64,000 nucleotides of DNA, taken from contig JAITYX010000034.1 in NCBI GenBank assembly GCA_021018815.1, positions 3,224,001 through 3,288,000 on the forward strand, given 5' to 3'. The translations under genes were made by a program, and so were the position numbers. Positions 46,276-57,835 of the stretch are shown here, one piece after another; the stretch's first letter is position 1; each line of letters starts with the position of its first letter. The notes under the pieces were generated by a model that had not been told where the DNA came from, did no database searches, and worked only from the letters and a program-made list of their open reading frames with translations. The DNA comes from Talinum fruticosum (Eukaryota > Streptophyta > Magnoliopsida > Caryophyllales > Talinaceae).

Positions 46276-47385
46276 CTTTAGGTTGTAACATTGATCTAAT
46301 TTTCAAGCTTGTTAATTAGTAACTTGTTTTAATGATGATAATTAGTCTTTTAACTAGGACTATTATTTATCAACTAATGCATGTTTTTTAATCACTAAAA
46401 GGAATTTTGTTTTCATTTGACATATAATTTGGTTATCTGATAATTTCTCCACATAATTACAGTGCAATTAACAAAAATGACAAATTTTTAAAAGAGCATA
46501 ATATAATTACAACAATAATAATGTCCATAGAAGTACATGTTTGATGTAAATGCACATTACAAATTAGAGGACCCTCGTTGATGAAATTGTTAGCGGCCTA
46601 GTCCCTGACTTGTAATGTTGACAAAGATGATAGTTGCTTAATTAATCAAAATATCACAAAATGTGGTTGGAAATTTATTCTTTGGGGAGGGAGGAGCGGT
46701 TTGCAATTTGGGGCAGCTCTAGTTAGTTAGTTAATTAGGACGTTGTTCTAGAACATATATAGCTGATATTTTTCTTTTGATAAATACTAGCTAAGACCCG
46801 CGCATTGTGACAGATTAAATTTTTAAAGAAAATGATGTATTGAAACATTTTCTAAATATTCACTATTAGAACCCGATTCTCAAAATACATATTACATCAA
46901 GAATAATGAGTTCATTCTCAATCAAAATACATCATAGCTAAACTAATGGAAACTCTCTTTTAGGTGGTAACGAGGAAAAATTCACAATCACCTACACTCA
47001 ATAACCTAAAATAACCTATATTTCTTTTAAAAAAAATTCACACTCAACAACACTCACCAACACTCAAACCATATATTTATTACCTAAAAGAACAAACCCT
47101 TGATAATCAAATTTTCAACTATCGTTACAATACCCAATGTTGACTGGGAACGTTACATAAATAAATATGTTTATCAATGCCCTTAGTTCAATGTTTTAGC
47201 AAAGCAAATGAAGATCAAAACACCCAAAACTTTCATTTGCCCAAACTAATAATAATACACGTTAATATGGTCCAAAAGAAAAACATGGGAAAGAAAAGTC
47301 GCTAATTTTAATCATAGAAGGTCTTCAAGACCACAACAGGCAAAGATCAAACATAGAAGACCATAGCAGGCAAAGATCAAACATA
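46276..47385. other. AT-rich spacer
   Basis: Contains AGACCCGCGCATTGTGACAG near 46795, reminiscent of plant MITE termini but with no partner found. A 33-bp near-perfect tandem repeat, ATAGAAG(G)TCTTCAAGACCA / CAGGCAAAGATCAAACAT, lies at about 47315-47385. No gene seen. Confidence 0.45.
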
Positions 47386-48060
47386 GGCTCTCCGGGCTGG
47401 ATGGATCCGATTGGAGGATCTTACGCCTTGCCTTGGTTATCTCAAAAGGTGATGGGTGAACATTGGCTCGCCAAGTTTGCATCATCGGTTTTCGTACTGC
47501 TTTTTATCATATGAAGCACGAACTTGCCACACCTACAGATTTCACAGAGCATAAATCGAATGACAAATGATATGCTAGGTTGAGAGAAGGCCTCATATCA
47601 TATGCCAAGACATGAATTTGAATAAGTATTCATGCAACACTTACTTCGCATTAGAGATCGAATAAGCTGCAAGCGAACGCAAGGGCACTTCCCCATGGAC
47701 TAGCACCGATTTCAGCGACAACTTTCTTTCTGCCTTCTTTTACATTGGACCAAGCTTGAGGGACTGAAGTGTTAGGTTTGTGAGATCACTAACACCTTCA
47801 TACTTATGATAGATTCTTGCGAAGTGCGAAGGAGCTTCTTCGATCTCGTAGCTCTATATTCAATCGGGAAAAGTTTAACCTACATCTTTCAAAGATTTCA
47901 CAATTTATTTAAACTCAAAAACGTGTGCAACTATTATATGAGAAAACAAACCGTATTAGAGGAGTTGGCCTCCACAATCTATAAACATCGAGCACCTCCT
48001 CGGGGATGTTAATGAATTTCTCATCACTCACTATTTGACAAACTTACTCCTACCTAGGCC
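47386..48060 (-). pseudogene. TSBtype2: Tryptophan synthase beta, type 2, unprocessed pseudogene (three exons)
   Basis: Exon 1 (about 47951-48060, minus) reads EKFINIPEEVLDVYRLW then RPTPLIR, with donor GTTTGT. Exon 2 (47645-47853, acceptor ATATAG) reads IRATRSKKLL, ARIYHKYEGVS, SHKPNTSVPQAW with the pyridoxal-phosphate lysine, then KKVVAEIGASPWGSALAFAC and SLFDL-stop-CE, with donor GTAAGT. Exon 3 (47386-47532, acceptor CTGTAG) reads VWQVRASYDKKQYENR and VHPSPFEITKARRKILQSDP. This order is that of type-2 tryptophan synthase beta, which makes tryptophan from indole and serine. Introns are kept, so it arose by DNA duplication. It has at least three frameshifts and one nonsense codon (GAA/GAG to TAA), and no sequence after SSPES. 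Confidence 0.88.
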
Positions 48061-48857
48061 CATCATTTACTTAGAAAATCACGATTACAGTTTACAAACA
48101 CATTTGCTTCCTAATTTTTGAAAACCCTGCACTGCCGTTTAAATGTTTCGCAGTTTCCTTATCGTTCTTTCTTTTGCAAAGAAGGCACGAGAGGCAATGT
48201 AGGCAGGATTAAATCCATACATCTAATCATTTTTCCTTAATTCAAGTATGGAAATAGAATTACTCATCTACTACTTATTGTTTGATATCCGAGTTTTTCC
48301 TCAATTCAAGTATAGAAATAGAAATACTTCATGAGCGAGGATTAGCGGACCATGTAATTCCCCGAGCATTGAGCTTGAAACATGCATTTATGGCTAGAAA
48401 AATAATATAATCATTAAACATGCAGAAAGAAAATAAGTTACAAAGGTTATGCTTGGATTTAAACAGACAAACCATCCATGGGAAAAGTTGAAGAGGCAAA
48501 AATAACTCATACCTAAATTGCAAAATGGTGTAAAGAACAACAAAAGACTCCGCAAAAACAAAACCCGGATGACCAAAATTCAAATAAGTCTAAAATTTAA
48601 CCATGAAATTGAATGAAAATCACTAACCCAAGTTGTAATAAGTAATCAAGCAATCGGACCTCGAAGAATTCAACCCTTCACTACCTTCCAAATCGGTTTC
48701 TCTCTCCTCTCATGCTCGGAACTTTAGATTAGCTAAAGAAAAAAATAAAAAAAAAAATTAATCCCCACTGGAAAAGGGAAAAGGAATAGGGATAATCTTT
48801 GAGATACCAATTCAATTCTGTTTTTTTTTCCACATAAAAAGGGCAGAGAAACAATAC
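48061..48857. other. Spacer or intron upstream of the tryptophan synthase pseudogene
   Basis: AT-rich sequence between pseudogene exon 1 and the exon-like block at 48858. A minus frame (48329-48583) has no family match. Decayed introns and upstream exons may lie here; I could not identify them. Confidence 0.4.
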
Positions 48858-48916
48858 CTTGTGTTTTGCCGTGTTGAACACAAAATTTTCATCTTGGAGT
48901 TTTTGCGGATGAAGGT
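48858..48916 (-). pseudogene. Exon-like sequence split by the Athila element (other half 56946-56961)
   Basis: Joining the two flanks of the Athila element after removing one AAGGT gives a 75-bp minus-strand open block. It is bordered by an acceptor (TTGAACAG, ending 56962) and a donor (AAG|GTATTG at 48857). Its translation begins EVEKMNLHPQKLQDENFVF. No family is recognised. It lies upstream of, and on the same strand as, the tryptophan synthase exons, so it could be an upstream exon of that gene or of another one. Confidence 0.35.
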
Positions 48917-50572
48917 TGACAGGCCGCAAGCACACGGTATATAAATTGTAGCTAGTCAAGGTCGATTCCACAAGGACTCGATCTAGTAACACACTAAACT
49001 AGTCCTCTACTCAATTGCTAAGCTAATGGGGTTTTTGGAGTTTGCTTCTCTAAACTAGTTCTAAATGTTAAAATCAAAGAAATTAATCTAAACTTAAATC
49101 AATGGGTAAAAAATCTAGGGATTTGCTTTCCTAACAATGGGTTTGATTATTTAATCATATTTTGTGCAATCATTCTTTCAAGTAAATCAAGGATCGATAA
49201 TCACAAAATTCTACTACTCTTTCGATGCTTAATAGAATTGCTCTAATTAACTTATCAAACAACTTTCGTATGCCTTTTAAATTAATCAAAGTTAAAGATT
49301 TCAAATTATCAAAGTGATCCCCTAATTTACTATTCTTTTCTCAAATTTCATAAATTAGGTAGAAAAGTTGATTGTCGGATTATTCTATTTCACTTTTCAA
49401 GTACATGATAGATTAATCTCTAAACACAAGTATTCTAGGCCTTCAAAACACTCATGAACATGATAAGCCCAACTCTCTATTGATCAAAATTAGAATTCAA
49501 GCACAAATCATGGAAAACTAATCAAACTACATTGTTTCGGATTACGAATCCCTAGTAAAACTAAACTACTCACACATGTTTATTGAAAGCTTAACTAAAA
49601 TTCAATACATTGAAATCAAACCTCAAACAACAAGAAATGAACAAGTAGATGATAGGCTTGAAGTGCTCCACTTGAATCTCTCGACTTCTAATGGAACCCC
49701 GCAATCTGCTTCAATCTTCTTCTTCGATCTCCAAACTTTTTGGTTTGATGTGGATGAAATTAAAGGTATGGATGAATAATGGAGATGGATGAATATGGAG
49801 AAATGAACTCTGAATTATGGACTAGATGGATGCAGGAAATGGCCGAAAATCTTCCGAAATAAGCCATTAAGAAGCAAACAGCCGAAACCGTCAAAACCGA
49901 ATCGTCTCCGCATATTATACCTCCAACACGGGCCGTGTCCTCCAACACAGAGCTTCGGTGTTGGATGCTAGCACGTAAAAACTGGATGGGAACATTGAAA
50001 ACGGATCGTGTCCACCGACACGGGCTGCCCGTTCTCGATGCAAAGGCTCGACCTCCAATACGGGCCGTGTTCTCCGAAACGGGCTGCCCGTGTTGGTTGC
50101 TTGGAAGGCATGCGTCAAATTGATTAAGTCATAACTTCCTCGTCCGATGTCCAAATGATGCGATTCTTGTTTTTCCGGAAAGCTCATTAAGTCTAGTTTC
50201 TAATTATTTCATCGTTATGCTTGCTTCATAAGTGTGGGAAAAACATAACTCAGAGAGTAAAGAAATGTCCGTTACCGCACCCTTCTTATCTTCCAGCTCA
50301 TATCTTTTTGTTCCTCAATAGAATTGAGCTTATAATATGTCATCGGAAAGCTCTTTGAATAAGGAAGTTAGAAACATAGACTCGAAATAGCTTTGGATTG
50401 AAAATATGACTAAAAATCAGGTCCAAATCATTAGGAAGTTGCGAAATAGACCAAAAACGCAAAACTCAAGTGTAAAGCGTAAATGGGGCATAAAGTACAT
50501 AAATATGAATATAAATCTCCAAAAATGACAAGCAACCTCCTCTGAAATCTAATGCAAAAACGGCACTTAACA
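48917..50572 (-). repeat. 3' LTR of the Athila-like element (1656 bp)
   Basis: Starts TGACAGGCCGCAAGCACACG on the plus strand and ends GGCACTTAACA. It matches the LTR at 55292-56940 end to end. A GC-rich block of palindromes lies at about 49920-50105. Confidence 0.9.
49920..50105. repeat. GC-rich palindromic block in the Athila LTR (partner 56290-56470)
   Basis: Repeated words such as ACACGGGCCGTGT and ACACGGGCTGCCCGT form several short hairpins in both LTRs, in strong contrast to the AT-rich surroundings. The right LTR keeps the clearer version, CAACACCGGCTGCCGGTGTT. A role in transcription or as a structured leader is inferred only. Confidence 0.7.
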
Positions 50573-52680
50573 AAGTCCCCCATGCTTACCTTGCTTGTCC
50601 CCAAGCAAATGCAAGACTCGAACAAAATCAAAAAGAAAATAAAAGGACTCAAGATGAAAAAGAAAAATCTATTTACACAGACTTCCTAATGTAAGCATCG
50701 GTAGAATTCTCTAACAACTAAGTTTGACCAACAATAGCCCGAAAGTGATTAAAACCATTAAGCACAAGTAAGATGAAAGTTTTTGAAAAGATTTCTCTGA
50801 ATCACACAATCAAGATCAAATCAATCACCCTTAATCTCCAATGATGGCAAGTTAGGACATGTATAAGCATAAAACTAGAAAGATTGAGAGCAAACCTCAC
50901 TTTAGGGAAGTGGAAACACTCCGCTCATGTATTTGAAAATATATAACAATGAAAGTTATCTCAATATTCTCACCAAAGAAACAATCTACCATATGCTTGC
51001 CAAGAATCTCAACTCTCCACCATGAGATGCAAATGCAAATGACAATCAAGAGGTCTTTTCAAGGGTTGTAACGGGGCTAGGGGTTAAGGGTAGGAGTAAA
51101 ATTATTTGCGTAAAGTGGAGCTGAAAGTCAAACTTGGAGCTAACTCATCAAATATCTTATATATACAATACTACCCATTCATAAACATTCAAAACAAAAC
51201 CGAAAAAGCCATTGGAAACCACCTTAAATCTACACAAGCTAATGCCAAAACACTTTATTCTTTTTCTCTTTTTTTCCGATTTAAAAATTTTTTTCTATTT
51301 CATTTTTCTAATTTTTTTCTTTTTTTTTCTTTGTGAATGGCAAAACAAACAAACTTATAATACGAGGCAAGTTTCCAATTTTCAACCCAAATGAACTACA
51401 CAAGTGGAGAAAAGTTCAAGAATTGAATTTCACAACTAATTCCCATCAATCAAACCACAAAATTTACCACAATCAACCCATATCACACTTAAAATACTCC
51501 ATGAAATGGCTTAAGGGTATGCGAAATGTATTTGGCCAAAGCTTGTTAATGTAGGTTCAATCAAAAAGACTGGTTAAAGGCTAGAAAAGGGCTAAAAGTG
51601 GTAATTCATACAAGTAAGGGTGGCTTTTTGGCTTATGTAGCTTACAAAATCAACAATTGAATGCCTCTATCATATTGTCAATGCAAATACAAATTTCGGT
51701 TTTATTCAAAGCAAGTTCTAGAGATTGCAACCAAGATAGAGTTACACATGGAAAACATGAGACTAATAAAAATGATTAGTCTTTTAAGGCTTAGCGAGTC
51801 TCACGGTGTTAAGGCTCAACAACCAATCCTAATTCAAGATGTTCCGCATGCCAATCTCACATCAAAAGATCAAGAAGGGTAATCAATCATGTCTATCAAA
51901 GTGCAATTCTAAACCAAAGTTCTCTTACAAACTCTTTTCAAAAACTTTTATTCACAAACGGGCTATACAAGATTAAACAAAGTCAAAAGAAAAACTACAT
52001 CGCCTAAGAATCATCACAGGAGGATTTATTCACTAACCTAAAGTCTAATCTAATTTTTTCTTCTTTTTTTCACATTATTTAATTTTTTTTGATTTTCTAA
52101 TGAAAGCCATAAAACCTACCCCTACATGCAACCTAAATGCAAGTGCACAACCTAGAAATTATAAAAAGAAACTAAAAACAAAAGACAAATAAAAGAAACC
52201 TAAGAATACTAAACTAAAGTAAATGCAACTATATGGATGCAAATGCGACTATATACATCATTCTTTATGCACCACATGAATGCAAAACCTTCCCCCATGC
52301 TAGGACAAAGCGTTGTCCTCAATGCAATTAAGAATCAATGTGATGGGAGGAGAAAGAACAATCACTCTTGAAGTGCATATAATGGTAACTTTTATGAAAA
52401 ATGCAAACTACCTAAAAATAAAAAAAAAAAAAGGAAAGAAATCACCTTGGGTTGCCTCCCAAGCAACGCTTCTTAAGGTCATTAGCTAGATCCAGCTCCA
52501 ATCATCCGTCTCAGGCAAGAGGATAAACCAGAAAGAAAGGAGACTTCTCAAGAAACGTTCCTCCTTTGTCACGGACTTCAAAGTCGTATTCTTGTAAAAC
52601 AAGGTGTTCCAAATACCCTTATCAAGGATCACTCTCGTCGTGGGCGCTCACCATCGACGAGCCACCATCACATTTGACCT
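50573..52680 (-). other. Non-coding 3' internal region of the Athila-like element
   Basis: A polypurine tract lies at 50573-50590 (minus). The rest is AT-rich with long T-rich tracts (51240-51340, 52050-52100). GAAGCGTTGCTTGGGAGGCA (minus, near 52455-52475) is a motif often seen after pol or gag in plant retrotransposons. No conserved protein was seen. Confidence 0.6.
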
Positions 52681-52899
52681 TCTAGTTGAGGTCCAACTCA
52701 AGAGCTTCAATGCGTGGAGCTTCAACCAAAGCAAGCTTCAACCTAATGCACTCATTTAAACAAACGTTATTAAACACATAGGACATGCCCTTGCCAAACA
52801 TTAGCGGAGGAAATTTGTCAACCTCCACCACCTTAGCATTGACAAGTTCATGCCCTTCATGCAAAGGTTTATCACATGTCACTTTATCAGCTTATCTCA

Positions 52900-53287
52900 A
52901 CACTACAAGATTCAGCAGAAAATGGGGGAACATCATATTTCTTAAAAATTCAAATTCAACGTGATGCTCCCCACATCAAAGGTCAATATGCCCTCTTTTA
53001 CATCAATCTTACATCCAGCAGTAACCAAGAAAGGTTTCCCAAGAATGATTTGGGTGCGGGTTTCCTCAGCCAGTATCAAGAACTAAAAAGTCCACAGGCA
53101 TAAAGAAATCACCAACTTTGACTGGAATATTCTCTAAAATACCCAAAGGATATGTCATAGAACTATTCGCTAATTGAAGAGAAATGGTGGTGGACCTTAA
53201 CTTACCTATGTCCAAATTCTTATATAAAGAATAGGGCATCAAGCTCATACTTGACCCCAAATCACATAAAGCTCGATCTATGGACAC
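52900..53287 (-). pseudogene. Aspartic protease of the Athila-like element
   Basis: Minus-strand motifs: ALCDLGSSMSLMPYSLYKNL, with the Asp-Leu-Gly active-site loop in Athila style; ISLQLANSSMTYPLGILENI; and VGDFFMPVDFLVLDT. After a frameshift come QIILGKPFLVTAGCKIDVKE and GILTFDVGS. It would process the Gag polyprotein. The frame is broken near 53070 and from 52960 on. Confidence 0.85.
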
Positions 53288-55149
53288 ATTCCCAATCGGG
53301 CATGGGATGGAAAAACTACTCTGGTCTTTAAGCTTTTCAAGAAGCTTGTTTTGACTATCGCACTACACTCCTCACTCAATGCAAAAGTCTCGTGCTCATT
53401 CAATGTCCTCTTTTTGGAGAGGATCTCTTTCAAAAATTTAGCATACAAGGGCATTTGAGTCAAAGTATCAATGAAAGGGATGTTCATATTGCATTTCTTA
53501 AGCATCTCCAAAAACTTCGCAAATTGCATATCAAGCTTAGCCTTAGCTATTCTTTGTGGGAATGGTAAAGGTGGAGTGTAAATTCTTTCAGGAGTTTTTG
53601 GTCGGTCATTAGGAGTATCCTTCTCATTTTGCACAACAACATCAACTAAGGGTTCTTTAGAGGGTAAAGACACCTCTCCATTCACAAAATCATTCACATT
53701 TTGTATATCGGTGACCACATGCTCACTCCTATCACCCTTAGGCCCCACCAATTGTGTCCCACTCCTCAAAGTGATGGCATTGCATTGTTCCCTAGGGTTA
53801 ATCTCGGGTTGGCTAAGAAGCTTACCCGGAGAGCTAGAGGAAGAGCTTGCTTGGCTAGCAATTTGAGTTTCAACCATCTTATTGTGAGTGGCTAAGATTT
53901 CAACTTTTGAAGCCAATTGCTTGATAATCTCATTTTGTTTTTGTTGAGCCAAAAGCATGCTTTCCATCATGACGTCCAAGTTAGACTTTTGGGGCACTGG
54001 TGGTTGGGTAGGTCTTTGAAATCCAGGGGCGGTTGGTCTTTGGACTTGTTGTGGACCCATGGGATTGTTGTTCTAGTAGGAAAAATTAGGGTGATACATC
54101 AATCCCGGGTTATAGAAATTGGAGAATGGGTCAAAGTTTGGCCTCGGGTTTGGGTTGCCAATAAAATTGGCTTGTTCGATTGGTCCATTACTAGCCATAC
54201 CCACAGGACAAAACAAAGTCTCATGCTCATAAGAACTACATGAAGCACATGGAAGGGGAGGGGCAACATTCACATTTAGACAGTCCATTTTTTGAGTTAT
54301 AAGCATCTATGTTAGCAGAAAGGACAGAAACTACATCAACATCAAGCTTACCTCCTGTTCTCTTGGAACGGGGCTTGGACCATTAAAAGTCGTTGAGTTC
54401 CATCTCGCTCAATTAAGGTGTGGAGATCATCGACGGACTTGCTCATGATGTTTCCTCCCGCCGCCGCAAGAATGGTGGCTCTCAAGTGATCATCGACCCC
54501 ATTGTAGAAAGCTTAAATGGGGACCCATGGCTTAAATCCATGTTGGGGGCATTGGCGAAGGAGATCCTTGAACCGCTCCTATGCTTCATATAACATCTCC
54601 TTTGGCTCTTGGACGAAGGTGGAAATTTGGTTCCTCAAACCGGTCAACTTGCTTGGCGGGAAGTATTTTGCCAAAAAGGCACTTGCAAGTTGATCAAATG
54701 TGCTGATGGAGTTCGCCGGAAGAGAGTCTAGCCACTCCCATGCCCTTTCTTCCAACGAGAATGGAAACAATCGCAACTTGATTGCATCCGATGAAGCCCC
54801 ATTCGCCTTGTAAGTGTCACATGCTTAGCGAAAAATGTGAAGATGCCGGTTGGGGTCTTCATTGGGGAGGCCATGGAAAGGAATGGCCCTCACCAAGTTG
54901 ATAAGCGAATTCTTCAACTCAAAGTCATTCGCCTCTACACTCGGGACATTGATGGCCGTCGGTGGATTAGTGACGTTGGGTGTCACATATTGCTCAAAAG
55001 TCCTTCTTTCCTCACCGACCATCTTGGGTTTTGGCTTGGAGTTTTCCTCTTGCTTCTTCCTAACCTTTTCTAACCTTTGCTTCTTCCATCTAGAGCGGAA
55101 GGTTCACTCGATTTCAGGATCAAACTCAAATAATTGATCTTTTTGCATG
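53278..55149 (-). pseudogene. Gag of the Athila-like element
   Basis: From a minus ATG at 55149: MQKDQLFEFDPEIE, stop, then NDFELKNSLINLVRAIPFHG and HGLPNEDPNRHLHIF. After a stop come LRLFPFSLEERAWEWLDSLP and FDQLASAFLAKYFPPSKLTG, the retrotransposon Gag domain. Further stops replace residues in EA(W)ERFKDLL and PI(Q)AFYNG. The C-terminal half (54060-53278) is open: Gln/Pro-rich, then NAITLRSGTQL and PPLPFPQRIAKAKLDMQFAK, as in Athila. No canonical zinc knuckle remains. Confidence 0.88.
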
Positions 55150-55265
55150 CAACGAGAGAGTACCTAGCAAGAACAAAAACAAAACTACCAATGCAATCAA
55201 AACAGCAAAAGAAAATAAACACTTAGTCAATTTGAGAGTATTCATCTAATGGCTTCTAAAAATAG

Positions 55266-55285
55266 AGTCCCCGGCTACGGCGCCA
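55266..55285 (-). promoter_or_regulatory. Primer-binding site, Athila-like element
   Basis: The minus strand reads TGGCGCCGTAGCCGGGGACT next to the 5' LTR, nearly the tRNA-Asp-type site TGGCGCCGTTGCCGGGGA used by Athila. Confidence 0.88.
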
Positions 55286-55291
55286 AAAACT

Positions 55292-56940
55292 TAACGAGCC
55301 GCAAGTGCACGGTATATAAATTGTAGCTAGTCAAGGTCGATCCCACAAGGACTCGATCTAGTAATACACTAAACTATTCCTCTACTCAATTGCTAAGCTA
55401 ATGGGGTTTTTGGAGTTTGCTTCTTTAAACTAGTTCTAAATATTAAGATCAAAGAAATTAATCTAAACTTAAATCAATAGGGAAAAACATCTAGGGATTT
55501 GCTTTCCTAACAATGGGTTTGATTATTTAAACATAATTTGTGCAATCATTCTTTCAAGTAAATCAAGGATCGATAATCACAAAATTCTACCGCTCTTTCG
55601 ATGCTCAATAGAATTGCTCTAATTAACCTATCAAACAACTTTCGTATGTCTTTTAAGTTAATCAAAGTTAAAAATTTCAAATTATCAAAGTGATCTCCTA
55701 ATTTACTATTCTTTTCTCAAATTTCATAAACTAGGTAGAAAAGTTGGTTGTCGGATTATTCTATTTCACTTTTCAAGTACATGATAGATTAATCTCTAAA
55801 CACAAGTATTCTAGGCCTTCAAAGCACTCATGAACATGATAAACACAACTTTCTATTGATCAAAATCAGAATTCAAGCACAAATCGTGGAAAACTAATCA
55901 AACTACATTGTTTCGATTACAAATCCCTAGTAAAACTAAACTACTCACACATGTTTATTGAAAGCTTAACTAGAATCCAACACATTGAAATCAAAACTAA
56001 AACAGCAAGAAATGAACAAGTCGATGATAGGCTTGAAGTGCTCCACTTGAATCTCTCGACTTCAAATGGAACCCCATAATTGCTTCAATCTTCTTCTTCG
56101 ATCTTCAAAGTTTTTGGTTTGATATGGATGAAAGGTATGGATGAATAATGGAGATGGATGAATATGGAGGATTGAACTCTGAATTATGGCCTGGATGGAT
56201 GCAGGAAATGGCCGAAAATCATCTTAAATAAGCCATGAAGAAGTAATCAAGAGCCGAAACCGTCAAAACCGAATTGTCTCGGCATATTTTACCTCCAACA
56301 CGCGCCGTGTCCTCCAACACCGGCTGCCGGTGTTGGATGCTGGCACGTAAAACTGGATGGGAACACCGAAATGGGTCGTGTCCACCGACACGAGCTGCCG
56401 GTTCTCGATGCAAAGGCTCGACCTCCAACATGGGCCGTTTTCTCCGAAACGGGCTGCCCGTGTTGGTTATTGGAAGGCATGCGTCAAATTGATTCGATCA
56501 TAACTTCCTCGTCCGATGTCCAAATGATGCGATTCTTGATTTTCCGGAAAGCTCATTGAGTCTAGTTTCTAATTCTTTCATCATTATGCTTGCTTGATAA
56601 GTGTGGGAAAAAACATAATTCAGATAAAGAAATGTCCATTACCGCACCCTTCTTATCTTCCAGACCCATGTCTTTTTGTTCCTCAACATAATTGAGCTGA
56701 TAATATGTCATCGGAAAGCTCTTTAAATAAGGAAGTTAGAAACATATACTCAAAATAGCTTTGGACTGAAAATATGACTTAAAATCAGGTCCAAATCATG
56801 AGGAAGTTGCGAAACAGCACCAAAAACGCAAAACCAAAGTGTAAAGCATAAATGGGGCATAAAGTACATAAATCGAATATAAATCTCCAAAAATGATAAG
56901 CAACCTCCTTTGTAATCTAATGCAAAAATGGCACTTATCA
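55292..56940 (-). repeat. 5' LTR of the Athila-like element (1649 bp)
   Basis: On the minus strand begins TGATAAGTGCCATTTTTGCA and ends GCGGCTCGTTA, where the partner LTR keeps the canonical CA end. It drives minus-strand transcription in an intact element. Confidence 0.9.
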
Positions 56941-56963
56941 AAGGTTCATCTTCTCAACCTCCT

Positions 56964-57589
56964 GTTCAATGAAAAAACAAAATTAATCATTAATTAATCG
57001 AGGACAATTAAACGAAATAAGGCAATATTATTTACGAAATTCGAATAAAAAAGTAGAGAGAGAGAGAAAAGTTCGTTGAGGTACTAAATAATATTAATTC
57101 CCTCAAATTCATTCATCTTTAAACACAACTAAAAAGAAAAACTCTGTTAGATTAATCGAAATAGGCTCATCTTTAGTAGAGTATGTTGATTTTGTGTTTT
57201 TTCCTCAATTATTCGCAACCATTCATCTCTTGTATGGAAAAAACCTATAAATTAGAAATATCATCCCGAAAAGAGGGGAAAGGGGGGATTTTACCAATTT
57301 GAAGCTTCTCCACGCCAATTGGCTACCGGCCACATGAGAGAGAAAACGAGAGGGGCGGCGACACACACGCCTGCCGCCCACCGGCCCAGAAAGCGGTCGA
57401 TGCACCCACACGAAGAGAGACCAGCGAATGGAGAGTGAGAGGATGCGGCAACGACAGCCACGCCAACCGGCCAACAGCCTAGGAAGTCAGCCCTGGAGGA
57501 GAGACTAGGTGAATGTAAGAGAGACTAAGTGAGAGAGTGAGTGAGATAGAGAGTGAAAATAGGAAAGATAGAAGAAGACGTGGGGGAGG
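56964..57589. other. Spacer with a GC-rich, CT-rich block
   Basis: AT-rich to about 57290, then a GC-rich segment (57300-57480). On the minus strand this is preceded by CT-rich sequence and ends near a GGTAAAAT donor-like site. A minus frame (57223-57474) is Arg/Gly/Ser-rich with no family match. It resembles a transcribed leader of a repeat more than a gene. Confidence 0.4.
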
Positions 57590-57835
57590 GGAGTGGTTAC
57601 GAGAGATAGTTGAAGGGACTGAAAGTAGAGAGAGAAGGGGAACGGTTACACAAAAATAGAGTTGAGGGACGAGAGAGAACGGTCAAGAGGAAAGAGAGAG
57701 GAGAGTAACAAAAACAAATTAACAGACTAAGATTAATTAGAGAATTTAATCAACGATTATAAGTTAGTTTAATCCCTATAATTAAGGGAGGAGAGTTAAC
57801 CCAACTCTCCTTTTATAATATAATAGATTCTTAAT
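57590..57835 (+). repeat. Second copy of the dispersed repeat at 541-1480
   Basis: Shares, in order, GATAGTTGAAG, AGAGAGAG blocks, GAGAGGAG-AGTAAC, TTTAATCAAC, TTTAATCCCTATAATTAAGG and TTATAATATAATAGATT with the copy at the left end of the window, without the hAT-like insertion. Confidence 0.5.

Larger units (their letters stand above)
48917..56940 (-). mobile_element. Athila-like Ty3/gypsy element lacking RT and integrase (8024 bp)
   Basis: LTRs (48917-50572 and 55292-56940) are flanked by perfect 5-bp duplications AAGGT (48912-48916 and 56941-56945). The minus strand carries a TGGCGCCGTAGCCGGGGACT primer-binding site, gag, aspartic protease, a long non-coding 3' part and a polypurine tract (GCATGGGGGACTTTG). 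The protease DLGSS motif and the tRNA-Asp-type primer site are Athila traits. No reverse transcriptase, RNase H or integrase motifs lie between about 52900 and 50573, so it could move only with help in trans. Confidence 0.88.

Noticed and set aside
46785..46815. AGACCCGCGCATTGTG as a transposon terminus
   Set aside because: No matching second end or target duplication found.
51240..51340. Phe-rich ORFs in the Athila interior
   Set aside because: T-rich low-complexity tract.
57223..57474. 83-residue Arg/Gly-rich minus ORF
   Set aside because: GC-rich leader-like repeat sequence without family similarity.
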